A stretch of DNA of 64,000 nt from contig JAWKRG010000005.1 in assembly GCA_041389725.1 (NCBI GenBank), forward strand, positions 372,001 to 436,000, in the 5' to 3' direction. The first letter of the stretch is position 1, and each line of letters opens with the position of its first letter. The stretch is from Polyangiaceae bacterium. Its GTDB lineage: Bacteria; Myxococcota_A; Polyangia; Polyangiales; Polyangiaceae. Under the pieces are notes generated by a model that was given only the letters and a program-made list of their open reading frames with translations, did not search any database and was not told the origin of the DNA. Positions 16,496-24,470 of this stretch are shown piece after piece. The position numbers and the translations under genes were made by a program.

Positions 16496-16972
16496 ATCGT
16501 CGAGCTCAGCTTCGTTTCGCATCTGCGCGCGTCGCCGCAAACCGTTTGGGAGTGGGCAACGTCGGTGCAGGGCCTCACCCGCGAGATGCGTCCGCTGATG
16601 CGCATGACGGTTCCACGCGGCTTGCACACGCTTTCACCCGAGACCGTGACCCTGGGCGCACCGCTGATGCGCAGTTGGGTGTTGCTCTTCGGCGTGCTTC
16701 CAATCGATCGCAGCGATCTCACCTTGGTGGAGTTGGAACCCGGTCGCCGCTTCCTGGAACGTTCGCCGATGCTCAGCATGCGGCTATGGCAGCACGAACG
16801 CGTGATCGAGCCGCGCGGTGACGGCTGCACCCTGACGGACCGGCTGACCTTCGAGCCACGCTTTGCCACGCCACTCGTGATGCGGATCGTGCGCGCGTTC
16901 TTCCGCCATCGTCACCAAGTGTTGCGTCGCGTACACGGCGGGCCAGCTCCGGCGCGCGCCAACACAGAGTGA
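16496..16972 (+). CDS. SRPBCC (START-like) family protein with unclear start
   Basis: Up to 158 residues. The frame is closed upstream by a TAA at 16484. The protein-like sequence begins IVELSFVSHLRASPQTVW at ATC 16496, where an SRPBCC domain normally starts. No ATG, GTG or TTG lies between the TAA and that point; the first usual start is GTG 16562, which would remove the first beta strand. The rest fits the family: GRRFLERSPMLSMRLWQHER, then GDGCTLTDRLTFEPR. SRPBCC proteins bind hydrophobic ligands; the ligand is unknown. Either a rare ATC start, a frameshift or a sequence error is involved. Confidence 0.65.
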   Translation: MVELSFVSHLRASPQTVWEWATSVQGLTREMRPLMRMTVPRGLHTLSPETVTLGAPLMRSWVLLFGVLPIDRSDLTLVELEPGRRFLERSPMLSMRLWQHERVIEPRGDGCTLTDRLTFEPRFATPLVMRIVRAFFRHRHQVLRRVHGGPAPARANTE

Positions 16973-17009
16973 CCGAGTTGACGGATTGCGGCGAATACTG
17001 ACCGAGCGT

Positions 17010-17669
17010 CTATCCGTGGTCCAGGTCCGTCGGCGCTGCTGCGCGCCGCAAGCGCGGCACCAAGCCTGAGATCCAACGCTGGAGATCCTTGGGATCGACG
17101 TTTCCCGGAAGCTTGGCGTCATCTGGAATCTTCATCTCAGACAGCAGCCACGCCAGCGTCGCTGGCGTGCAACCCCCGTCTTTCGACAGAGCGGCGGCCA
17201 AGTGGTCCTCGATGTGATGTCCGCGCAACTCGAGGGTGTAGAGGTCGACCAGGTCCCGCTCCTCCATGCGGCTCACCACGGTGGTGAGCTTGTTCGCCAG
17301 GATCTCTCCCAGCGCGTCTACCAGCACACCGTCCATTTCGACCTTGCCCGATAGTTGTGGGCCTCGCTCGCGAACGAGATCCACCACGACCAGATCGTCC
17401 CCTCGCTCGACGGAGAACCGCTTGAACTCAGGCGTGTCTTGCACGACTTTCAACACGGCCTGGAGGGCATCCGCGCTAGCCGCAAGCGCGCGCCGACCGC
17501 GTTCGAAGGCCTCTGCGTCGGTGGTGAACAGGTCCAGGTCATCGGTAGCGCGGTGGTGCAAGTAGTAGCCAACGAGTGCGGCGCCGCCGGTCAAGAAGAA
17601 GCCCCGTTCACGGCCAAAGAACTCGTGTAGCACCGCGCGCTGCAGTCCAGTCAATTCGCCCTTGGACAT
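17010..17669 (-). CDS. AbiEii-like nucleotidyltransferase
   Basis: 219 residues from ATG 17669. Core motifs: FFLTGGAALVGYYLHHRATDD then DLDLFT (the GG...hDxD element of polymerase-beta-type nucleotidyltransferases), DLVVVDLVRER, and LANKLTTVVSRMEERDLVDL, typical of AbiEii/COG2253 proteins. AbiEii toxins modify nucleic acids, in characterised cases tRNA, with NTPs. The gene starts two bases after the stop of a 101-residue partner gene, so the pair is an operon. Whether it is toxic here is inference. No motif is missing. Confidence 0.85.
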   Translation of the reverse strand: MSKGELTGLQRAVLHEFFGRERGFFLTGGAALVGYYLHHRATDDLDLFTTDAEAFERGRRALAASADALQAVLKVVQDTPEFKRFSVERGDDLVVVDLVRERGPQLSGKVEMDGVLVDALGEILANKLTTVVSRMEERDLVDLYTLELRGHHIEDHLAAALSKDGGCTPATLAWLLSEMKIPDDAKLPGNVDPKDLQRWISGLVPRLRRAAAPTDLDHG

Positions 17670-17671
17670 GT

Positions 17672-17977
17672 CTAGACCTCGACGATGCCATCTTCGCGCC
17701 AACCGTCGATCAAGAACTCCCAAAAGCGACGCCTGCGGCCCAATCGACGCCCCAATGCGGGCAACGCGCGGGCCACCTCGTTCGGGGTCACGAAGTGCCA
17801 GACGTCAATGTCTCGCGCTTCGCGTAGGAGCTTGCCCAACAAGCGCTGGCGCTCGTACTCGGAGCCGCTCTGCAGCGTCGCGCGCAGCTCCGCGATCGAC
17901 AGATCCTCGTCCCACAGAAAGTACGGGCGCCTGTCGGCCCGGGACATGTCCGTGGTCAGCGGTCGCATGAGTGACAT
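17672..17977 (-). CDS. Putative partner/antitoxin of AbiEii-like protein
   Basis: 101 residues from ATG 17977. The sequence RRPYFLWDEDLSIAELRATL, then SEYERQRLLGKLLREARD and WHFVTPNEV, resembles the small DUF6922-like proteins (..FWD.D...L.W) that precede AbiEii-type genes in many bacteria; this match is from memory. The C-terminus is basic (LGRRLGRRRRFWEFL). It lies two bases upstream of the nucleotidyltransferase gene. An antitoxin role follows from gene order and size only. Confidence 0.75.
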   Translation of the reverse strand: MSLMRPLTTDMSRADRRPYFLWDEDLSIAELRATLQSGSEYERQRLLGKLLREARDIDVWHFVTPNEVARALPALGRRLGRRRRFWEFLIDGWREDGIVEV

Positions 17978-18108
17978 GGTAGCACGCCGCTTTTCCCTCG
18001 TGCCGTCTGCACTTTCGCTTCTTCTCCGCACCGCCGAGCCGATGCGCGCGGCCGCGCAGTTCGGCGCGAAGCGTCTGCGCCCGCCACACCAAAGGCGCAG
18101 ACGCGCTC

Positions 18109-18522
18109 CTAGCTACGCCCCTTGTCGAAACTCGGGAGCGTCTGGTCGATCGCGTGCCATGCGACGGCGGAAGATTTCCAACTCTGTTGAGTGGGCTGTA
18201 CGACCGTCGGGTCTTCCAAGCTGCCCGCTTGCACGAAGACTCGGTCTGGATACTTCGGCGACGTAGTGAATAACGCAGAGCCACACTCGCCACAGAAACT
18301 GCGAGTGATTGCCGACCCGCTCTCAGCACGGCTGGTGAAGCTCCTTGGCTCTCCGCTCAGTACCTTCAGCTGCGACATCTCGAGATTCACGCTGATGCCA
18401 AAGGCGCTCCCAGAACGCCGTCGGCAGTCCTGGCAATGGCAATACCCGGCCGGCCCTATCGCGCCTGTGTACTCGTACCTGACGCCACCACACAGACACC
18501 GACCCGTGATCGTCGCAGCCAC
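18109..18522 (-). CDS. GFA/CENP-V family protein
   Basis: 137 residues from GTG 18522. Zinc-binding Cys motifs of the glutathione-dependent formaldehyde-activating (GFA)/CENP-V fold are complete: RCLCGGVRYEY, CHCQDCRRRSGSAFG and SFCGECGSALF. The family binds two zinc ions; members handle glutathione-type adducts, but most are uncharacterised. Length fits. It stands 16 bp downstream of cysK on the same strand, so the two may be co-transcribed, which would link it to thiol metabolism. Confidence 0.92.
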   Translation of the reverse strand: MAATITGRCLCGGVRYEYTGAIGPAGYCHCQDCRRRSGSAFGISVNLEMSQLKVLSGEPRSFTSRAESGSAITRSFCGECGSALFTTSPKYPDRVFVQAGSLEDPTVVQPTQQSWKSSAVAWHAIDQTLPSFDKGRS

Positions 18523-18538
18523 GTCCGCACCGAAACGG

Positions 18539-19522
18539 TCAGGCTTGCAGACCCTGTGCGTCGAAGACGCCTTCGAACAGCGCGGAGCTCAGGTAGCGCT
18601 CGCCGGAATCCGGCAGTACGACGACGATGACCTTGCCGCTGTTCTCAGGACGCTTCGCGACGCGGGCGGCGACGGCTGCGGCGGCACCGCAGGAGATGCC
18701 GGCCATGATACCTTCCTCGCGCATCAAGCGCCGCGCATACTCGATCGCTTCTTCGTTGGTCACTTGTTCGATCTCGTCGATCATCTCCAAGTCGAGCACA
18801 TCCGGGACGAAGCCCGCGCCGATGCCCTGAATCTTGTGCGGGCCGGGGGCCAAGGGCTTTCCCGCGCGCTTCTGCGTCAGCACGGGGCTAGCCGTAGGCT
18901 CGACGGCAATCGAGGTGATGGCCTTGCCTCGCGTGCGCTTGATGTAGCGAGACACGCCGGTAATGGTGCCGCCCGTGCCGACCCCCGAGACCAAGATGTC
19001 GATGGCCCCCTCGGTGTCATCCCAGATCTCGGGTCCCGTCGTGCTTTCGTGAATCGCCGGGTTGGCGGCGTTCTTGAATTGTTGCAGCAGCACGTAGCGC
19101 TCCGGATCCTGAGCGGCAATCTCCTCGGCCTTGGCCAACGCGCCCGGCATGCCCTTGGGTCCTTCGGTCAGAACCAGCTTGGCTCCGAAGGCCGTCAGCA
19201 TCTTGCGACGCTCCATGCTCATCGTTTCCGGCATGGTGAGTGTGATCGGATAGCCGCGCGCGGCTGCTACGAATGCCAGCGCAATGCCCGTGTTGCCGCT
19301 CGTCGGCTCGACCAGCTCCTTGCCTGGTTTGAGCACCCCGCGCTTCTCCGCATCCCACACCATCGCTGCGCCGATGCGGCACTTGACGGAGTAGGCGGGA
19401 TTGCGTCCCTCGATCTTCGCCAGCACAGTTGCCGGCGCGCCGTCGGTGATGCGGTTGAGTCGCACCAAGGGTGTCTTGCCAATCGAGAATGCGTTGTCGT
19501 CGAACCACTTGTGGTCTGCCAT
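18539..19522 (-). CDS. cysK: Cysteine synthase A
   Basis: 327 residues. CysK converts O-acetylserine and sulfide to cysteine and acetate with pyridoxal phosphate, in the cytoplasm. Lys47 in NPAYSVKCRIG is the expected PLP Schiff-base lysine. EPTSGNTGIALAF forms the substrate-binding loop, GVGTGGTITG the phosphate-binding loop, and GISCGAAAAVA the C-terminal Ser/Cys motif. Length and order match the 310-330-residue family; Cys48 replaces the more usual Asp or Glu after the lysine. The ribosome site GGAG lies eight bases before ATG 19522. A 34-codon leader peptide with Cys codons and a hairpin sits directly upstream, so attenuation is possible. The GFA/CENP-V gene follows. Confidence 0.94.
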   Translation of the reverse strand: MADHKWFDDNAFSIGKTPLVRLNRITDGAPATVLAKIEGRNPAYSVKCRIGAAMVWDAEKRGVLKPGKELVEPTSGNTGIALAFVAAARGYPITLTMPETMSMERRKMLTAFGAKLVLTEGPKGMPGALAKAEEIAAQDPERYVLLQQFKNAANPAIHESTTGPEIWDDTEGAIDILVSGVGTGGTITGVSRYIKRTRGKAITSIAVEPTASPVLTQKRAGKPLAPGPHKIQGIGAGFVPDVLDLEMIDEIEQVTNEEAIEYARRLMREEGIMAGISCGAAAAVAARVAKRPENSGKVIVVVLPDSGERYLSSALFEGVFDAQGLQA

Positions 19523-19549
19523 GAGTAGAGCTCCGTGTAGACGGCGACC

Positions 19550-19654
19550 CTAGCACGGCACCTGTGCCGTGCGCTGCAGGCCAACGCACACTGTAAGGTG
19601 CGCGTCGAGATGACTGGGCGCCCAAGCCGACAGCAATCCGGCACGCATGTGCAT
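19550..19654 (-). CDS. Probable cysK leader peptide (34 residues)
   Basis: ATG 19654 is preceded by GGAG with a 6-base spacer, a better ribosome site than many genes here. The peptide starts MHMRAGLLSAWAPSHLDAHL and ends TVCVGLQRTAQVPC with Cys as the last residue. Its stop lies 27 bp before cysK, and its last nine codons form the hairpin at 19553-19572. A short upstream frame with two Cys codons, ending in a hairpin just before a cysteine-biosynthesis gene, matches the logic of amino-acid-responsive leader peptides. This is inference; no homologue is known to me. Confidence 0.55.
   Translation of the reverse strand: MHMRAGLLSAWAPSHLDAHLTVCVGLQRTAQVPC
19553..19572 (-). promoter_or_regulatory. 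Hairpin in cysK leader
   Basis: GCACGGCAC and GTGCCGTGC are perfect 9-base arms separated by two bases, ending at the stop codon of the leader peptide and 30 bp before the cysK start. A ribosome stalled at the Cys codons would cover or expose this stem. An operator role is the alternative. Confidence 0.55.
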
Positions 19655-19692
19655 GTGGCACTCCTTGCCGCCGAATCGTGGTGGTCCGCGTT

Positions 19693-20286
19693 CTAGAGGT
19701 CGCGAAAGCCTTTGCCTGCCAGGATCTTGGGTCGAACCTTCTCGATCCGCGCCGCGCGCGTGGCGGACTGTTTGGCGCTCGAGAAATGCAGGTTGTACTC
19801 GCGCTGCCGTCCAGGGGTCAGCGCGCTGAACGCTGCTTTGAACTTGCGGTCCGCGGCGAGAGCCTTCTGCAGTTCTTCCACCAGCGCTAGCTCCTTCGGC
19901 TTCTCGACTTTCACGCCCGACTCTTCGATCTTGATGGCTTCGCGGATGTACGCCTGAACGACCGGCTTCAACTTCACGACGTCCTGCAGCTTCCTGAAGC
20001 AGATGCGGCGCGCCGATCTCGAGTTTGGTCCCTGCTCCTCGAGCACGCCTTTGGGATCCTTCATCAGAGCGCCCTTGAAGAACATGAGCGCCAGATGCGG
20101 CTTCATCGGCTGCAGGATGACGATGTTGTTGTCGCCGGCGCTGTAGCATGGCTTGCCCCACTTCAGCTCTTCTTCCAGACCGCATGCGAGAAGGATCGCT
20201 CTGAGCTTCTCGGATTCCGCCTGCCAGGTCTTGGCGCGGCGAAGAAAGGCGTCGACCTTCGGATTGGGAGCGCTGCTCTTGCCCAT
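19693..20286 (-). CDS. YdeI/OmpD-associated family protein (DUF1801-related)
   Basis: 197 residues from ATG 20286; ATG 20295 is possible. The N-terminal domain (VDAFLRRAKTWQAESEKLR, then LKWGKPCYSAGDNNIVIL and HLALMFFKGALMKDP) is DUF1801-like, and the C-terminal part (LTPGRQREYNLHFSSAKQSAT, then RIEKVRPKIL) is the Omd-type helical domain of the YdeI family. YdeI has been linked to resistance to antimicrobial peptides in enterics; the molecular activity is not settled. No signal peptide. Confidence 0.88.
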   Translation of the reverse strand: MGKSSAPNPKVDAFLRRAKTWQAESEKLRAILLACGLEEELKWGKPCYSAGDNNIVILQPMKPHLALMFFKGALMKDPKGVLEEQGPNSRSARRICFRKLQDVVKLKPVVQAYIREAIKIEESGVKVEKPKELALVEELQKALAADRKFKAAFSALTPGRQREYNLHFSSAKQSATRAARIEKVRPKILAGKGFRDL

Positions 20287-20341
20287 GGCGGCCATGCTGC
20301 ATGGGCTAGTGGACGGGAGCAAGACGCTTTGCGGTGCGAAA

Positions 20342-20421
20342 GAATACGAAACGCGCCGTCGCGCGACCACTGCTGCACGATCCGGGTGCTAAGGAATCCG
20401 GAACGCGCCGTCACGCGACCA
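20342..20421. repeat. Duplicated 3' end of a coding region
   Basis: A 28-bp segment at 20394-20421, which encodes the last residues (WSRDGAFRIP) and stop of the 20389-21396 gene, is repeated with 25 of 28 bases matching at 20342-20369 in the downstream intergenic space. The second copy would again read WSRDGAFRI. Confidence 0.8.
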
Positions 20422-21396
20422 GGGGCGGTGCGCGGGCCACTCGGTTGGCGTCACTTCGAGCTTGTCGCGCGCGATGACTTTGCCATCCTGGCTCACCGAG
20501 ACCAGTTCGGGTGGCTCGTGGAGGTAGTAACGCCGGACGCCGTTCTGAGTCGGACTGTGGCGTGCGGCCATCGTCGTACGAAACACGAAGCCTCCCGCCT
20601 CGAGCAGCCCGAAGGGGTGTACCCAACGATTGAACCCCGTGCTCGCCTGCCACGTCGGCTCGCCCGTGGAGTCCGTGCGAATCAGCTTCCCGCCCGCCGT
20701 TACGTAGATCGCCCCAGCGCGGTCGATGGCGACCTGTCCAAGATGCGTATCGCCCGCCGGCCACTTCTGCCAGCCGAAGGTGCCGTCCGGCGCAAAGCGC
20801 ATCAGAGAGTAACCACACGAGATCACGATCTCGTCTTGCCAGCCGACGGCGAGGCTCGACGGCGCTCCGCAGCTGTGCCCCTCCTGAAACCGCGTCTCCC
20901 ACAAGGGCTTGCCGTCAGTACTAACGCGAGCCAAGCGGAAGAAGCCCATCAGGATGACGTCGCCGCGCGTCGTGAGCGCCATGCGCTCCAGCTTCTCCTC
21001 ATCGCGCTCCCAAGTCGGCGGCGGACCCAATCGCTCGAGCTTTCCGTCTCCAAAGCGGACGCACTGAGTGTTGTCGTCGCTTGCTAGCTCTCGCAGCGCA
21101 CTCTTTCGCTCCCACGGCGGCATGCCCGGCTCTGCCTTGCTCTCGGAAGTCGGACACACGAATCGCGGCGCAGCGGGCGGGGGCGCGTCAGCGGAAGTTT
21201 GCGCTGTCGGTGCCGCGACTGCCACGGCAGGTTGCGGCGCGACGGGCGCCTGCGGTGAACAAGCCGCCGATGGCAAACTCACTGAAAGCAGCAAGCCGCT
21301 CGTCACCAGCAGACGGTTCGCCGTCAGCAAGCTACCTGCGAGTAGCAAACTGCGGGCCGTCAGCAATTCGCTCCACACAACCCGAGGACGCAACAT
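20389..21396 (-). CDS. Lipoprotein with beta-propeller-like domain and repeat-built signal peptide
   Basis: 335 residues from ATG 21396. The leader is unusually long and built of six-residue units (LLTARS, LLLAGS, LLTANR, LLVTSG, LLLSVS, LPSAAC), the last of which holds the lipidated Cys. A Pro/Ala linker follows. The mature domain has blade-like repeats (DDNTQCVRFGDGKLERLG, TTRGDVILMGFFRLARVSTDG, DRAGAIYVTAGGKLIRTDSTG) of a PQQ/WD-type propeller. No enzymatic motif seen. Probably an outer-membrane lipoprotein for binding or scaffolding. Confidence 0.82.
   Translation of the reverse strand: MLRPRVVWSELLTARSLLLAGSLLTANRLLVTSGLLLSVSLPSAACSPQAPVAPQPAVAVAAPTAQTSADAPPPAAPRFVCPTSESKAEPGMPPWERKSALRELASDDNTQCVRFGDGKLERLGPPPTWERDEEKLERMALTTRGDVILMGFFRLARVSTDGKPLWETRFQEGHSCGAPSSLAVGWQDEIVISCGYSLMRFAPDGTFGWQKWPAGDTHLGQVAIDRAGAIYVTAGGKLIRTDSTGEPTWQASTGFNRWVHPFGLLEAGGFVFRTTMAARHSPTQNGVRRYYLHEPPELVSVSQDGKVIARDKLEVTPTEWPAHRPWSRDGAFRIP
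21259..21366. repeat. 18-bp in-frame tandem repeat, six units
   Basis: Six 18-bp units, each starting TTGCTG or a close variant, span residues 11-46 of the lipoprotein above and make up its whole signal-peptide core. Units 1 and 3 share TTGCTGACGGC. Confidence 0.8.
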
Positions 21397-21547
21397 TCCC
21401 CATTGGACGTATGAGCCGCGGCTATGTTCTGGTCGCATTGCGCCCTGACAAGATTGGGAGCAGACTCCGGGATCTAAGCATGAGCTGATCCGAAAGGGGT
21501 AGGTGGATGACAGCGGCGGGGGCCGAGCTTGACGCGGGGCGCGATCA

Positions 21548-24391
21548 ATGAGCGTGCACGGGGAGGGAGACGTGGTCGCGCAGCGCTATCGCGTCGACGG
21601 CGTGATCGGCGAGGGTGGCGCGGCCATTACCTACGCCGCCACGATGCTGGACAGCGGCGCTGCCGTCGTATTGAAGCAGCTTCGGCTCTGGCGGGAACGC
21701 GACTGGAAGTCCCTCGACCTCTTCCAGCGCGAGTGCGCGGTGCTGCGCGAGATCACTCATCCCGGGGTTCCGCGCTACATCGACAACTTCGAAGTCGAGG
21801 GTGGCGACGGCACGCAGTTCTACGTGGTGCAGGAGCGCGCCCCGGGCTGGTCCCTCGCGGGTTGGTTCGCGCAAGGAACGCCCTTCAGCGAAGCACAGGT
21901 CAGGCTAGTCGCCGATCAGGTGCTCGACATCCTCAGCTACTTGCACGGCCGTGCTACCCCAGTCATCCACCGCGACATCAAGCCGCAGAACTTGATCATG
22001 TCGCGGGAGGGCCGAGTGTACTTGGTGGACTTCGGCGCGGTGCGGGCGCACACCGCCGTGGCCAACGCCGGCACGACCGTCGTCGGAACCTTTGGCTACA
22101 TGGCTCCGGAGCAACTTCGCGGCGTGGCTCTGCCCGCGACCGACCTGTACTCCCTTGGCGTCACGTTGCTGCAGCTCCTCACCGGGCGTCGCCCCGATCA
22201 ACTCGAGGGCGATGCGACCGTGCGTGTGCCGAAGAACTTGCCGGTCAGCGCGAATCTGCGCCGCTGGCTGGAGCGAATGGTCGCTCCCGACCCCAAGCAC
22301 CGTTTTCCGACAGCCGCCGTCGCGCGCCGCGAACTCACTCACCCGACTCGACAAGCAGTCAAGCGTCCGCTGCGCGTCGCGCTGGTCACGGTCGTGGCGT
22401 CCGCCGTGATCGTGCCCGCCGCGGCCTACGTCGCACTTCAGTTTCCTGTTCGCGCCGAATCGAGCGTCCGTCGCCCGCGGATCTTCGATCCCGTGGCCTC
22501 GACGGGAAGGCTGCACTTGGATCGCACCCTCAGCGGCCACTGGAACAGCGTGTTCGGTGTGGCGCTGTCAAACGACGAGAAATCTCTCTACAGCTGTTCC
22601 AACGACGGATCGGTGCGTCGCTGGCGCATTCCTTCCTGGACCACGGATCTCACCTACGTGGGCAATACGGTGCGAGCCAACGTGGTTCGCATCTCGGCTG
22701 ACAGCAAGACGTTGGTCACTGCCAATCTCGACGGGACCATCCGCGTGTGGGACGCCAATGCTCGGCGCCCCATTCGCGAGATGAATGCCCACCACGGCCA
22801 GATCACGGGGCTCGCGATCTCCGAGGACGGCAAGCGCATCTACTCCGCCGGCTTCGACCGACGAGTGGCGGCGCGGAACCTGCAGGACGGCACGGTGCTG
22901 TGGGAACACTCCATGAAGGATGCCCTCTACGCTCTCGCTCTCGCCCCGGACGGCAAGCAGGTCGCGGTTGCGGACAAGACGGGCGTCATCCATCTCCTCT
23001 ATGCCGAGACGGGTACTGCGGGCTTCACCCTCGGGGGCCACGAGAAGGCGGTGGGGAAGCTCGTCTACTCGGGCGATGGCGCCACGCTGATCAGCGCTGG
23101 CGACGATCACCGAGTCGGGGTGTGGCACGTCAGCGCCCACCAACGCATTCGCTGGTTGCACGGGCACGACGACGAAGTCTGGTCAGTGGCCGTGTCCCCG
23201 GACGGAAAGCTCATCGTATCCGGCGGCAAGGATGGTCGAGTGCGCCTGTGGGACATGTACAGCGGAGATCTGCTCGACTCGGTGGGCGACAATCCTGGTG
23301 GCGTGATGTCGCTTTCGTTTTCACCGACGGGCGCGGGCTTTGCGGCGGGACTCGGTAGCGGGGCCGTTCGTATCTACTCGCTGCAGACCCCGCTGTGGGA
23401 GCCGCCGGAGATCAAGACGCCCACGCCGCGTCCGCCCTTCGCGCCGGAGTCCGGGTCGAGCCCCGTCGCGGCGGCAGTGCAGGAGGCCAACTACGTCATG
23501 GACGCCTTTGGCGAGCGAGGCTACTCCCGGGCACGCATCCAAGAGCTGCTGGACCGCGCCACCAAAGCCGATCCGAACTACGCGCCGTTGGCGATCGCCA
23601 AAGCCAGGTTCGTGCAACAGTCCGGCTATCTGTACGGCAGGAAGTACACGCCTGAGTCGCTGCGAACTGCTTCCGCGCTGCTGGACGAGGCAGAGAAGAT
23701 GGATCCCAAGCTCGGGCAAGTGTGGATCGAGCGCGGGCACCTAGCGCTTTTGGACAAGGACATTCCTCGCGCGAAGGAATGCGCAGCGCGTGCCGCCAAG
23801 CTGAAGGTGCATCCTCACCGGCTCCTGCGCCTGGAAGCAAGCATCGCCGAGCGCGAGCGTCGATGGGACGACGTTCACGCCGCAGCCCGACGCTTGCTGG
23901 AATCGAAGCCGGTTCACCGGGACCGAGTCAATGCGTACTCGGACTTGGCTGACGTGTTCAACCGTCGTGATGCTACCGCCCCAGCGGAGCGAATGCACCG
24001 CTCGCTCATCAACCTCGAGCCCGACAGCGGTTGGGCCCGCGGCAACTTCTCGTATCGCCTGACACAGTGGGGTCGATACGACGACGCAATCGCGATGGGG
24101 CTCGAGGCGCGAAAGGTCCACGACTTTCCGCGCCTGCGCATCATTCTGGCCGAGGCCTACGCGGGCAAAGCATGGACCCTTGCCCTTCAAGGAGAGGTCG
24201 CCAAGGCTGAGAAGAGCCTGGCCGACGCCGAAGACGAAACCGACCAGATCGGCATGGTGCACGTGGCGCGCGGCGCCATCCGCGAGGAAAAGGGAGACTC
24301 CGTCGGCGCTCGCGAAGCTTACAAACGCGGCCTCGAAATCGAGCCTGACCTGAAGACCGCAAAGCAAGCGCTGAAGCGGCTTGGGGGGTAG
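21548..24391 (+). CDS. Membrane Ser/Thr protein kinase with WD40 and TPR repeats
   Basis: 947 residues. Kinase domain about 12-275: glycine loop GVIGEGGAAITY, Lys43 in VVLK, catalytic HRDIKPQN with Asp143, DFG at 161-163, and GTFGYMAPEQLRG. All key residues are present, so it should be active. One membrane segment follows (VTVVASAVIVPAAAYVALQF, about 280-300). The outside part has about seven WD40 blades at 320-620 (LSGHWNSVFGVALSNDEKSLY, GHDDEVWSVAVSPDGKLIVSGG) and then TPR-like repeats at 640-940. The layout suggests a receptor kinase sensing protein ligands or damage outside the cytoplasm. It stands alone; the following gene is a small lipoprotein 79 bp away. Confidence 0.93.
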   Translation: MSVHGEGDVVAQRYRVDGVIGEGGAAITYAATMLDSGAAVVLKQLRLWRERDWKSLDLFQRECAVLREITHPGVPRYIDNFEVEGGDGTQFYVVQERAPGWSLAGWFAQGTPFSEAQVRLVADQVLDILSYLHGRATPVIHRDIKPQNLIMSREGRVYLVDFGAVRAHTAVANAGTTVVGTFGYMAPEQLRGVALPATDLYSLGVTLLQLLTGRRPDQLEGDATVRVPKNLPVSANLRRWLERMVAPDPKHRFPTAAVARRELTHPTRQAVKRPLRVALVTVVASAVIVPAAAYVALQFPVRAESSVRRPRIFDPVASTGRLHLDRTLSGHWNSVFGVALSNDEKSLYSCSNDGSVRRWRIPSWTTDLTYVGNTVRANVVRISADSKTLVTANLDGTIRVWDANARRPIREMNAHHGQITGLAISEDGKRIYSAGFDRRVAARNLQDGTVLWEHSMKDALYALALAPDGKQVAVADKTGVIHLLYAETGTAGFTLGGHEKAVGKLVYSGDGATLISAGDDHRVGVWHVSAHQRIRWLHGHDDEVWSVAVSPDGKLIVSGGKDGRVRLWDMYSGDLLDSVGDNPGGVMSLSFSPTGAGFAAGLGSGAVRIYSLQTPLWEPPEIKTPTPRPPFAPESGSSPVAAAVQEANYVMDAFGERGYSRARIQELLDRATKADPNYAPLAIAKARFVQQSGYLYGRKYTPESLRTASALLDEAEKMDPKLGQVWIERGHLALLDKDIPRAKECAARAAKLKVHPHRLLRLEASIAERERRWDDVHAAARRLLESKPVHRDRVNAYSDLADVFNRRDATAPAERMHRSLINLEPDSGWARGNFSYRLTQWGRYDDAIAMGLEARKVHDFPRLRIILAEAYAGKAWTLALQGEVAKAEKSLADAEDETDQIGMVHVARGAIREEKGDSVGAREAYKRGLEIEPDLKTAKQALKRLGG

Positions 24392-24470
24392 GAGCGCCGC
24401 GCATCGACCCCGTCACGCGAGTGACCCAAGTCAGGTTGCGGGCACAAGTGGGTGCTACTCTAGGTGCGTC

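Noticed and set aside
18191..19528. 445-codon plus-strand open frame
   Set aside because: Runs antisense through GFA/CENP-V and cysK genes, whose catalytic motifs are on the minus strand.
21529..22701. 390-codon plus-strand open frame over the kinase domain
   Set aside because: The +2 frame alternative to a kinase with complete motifs; Arg-rich shadow.
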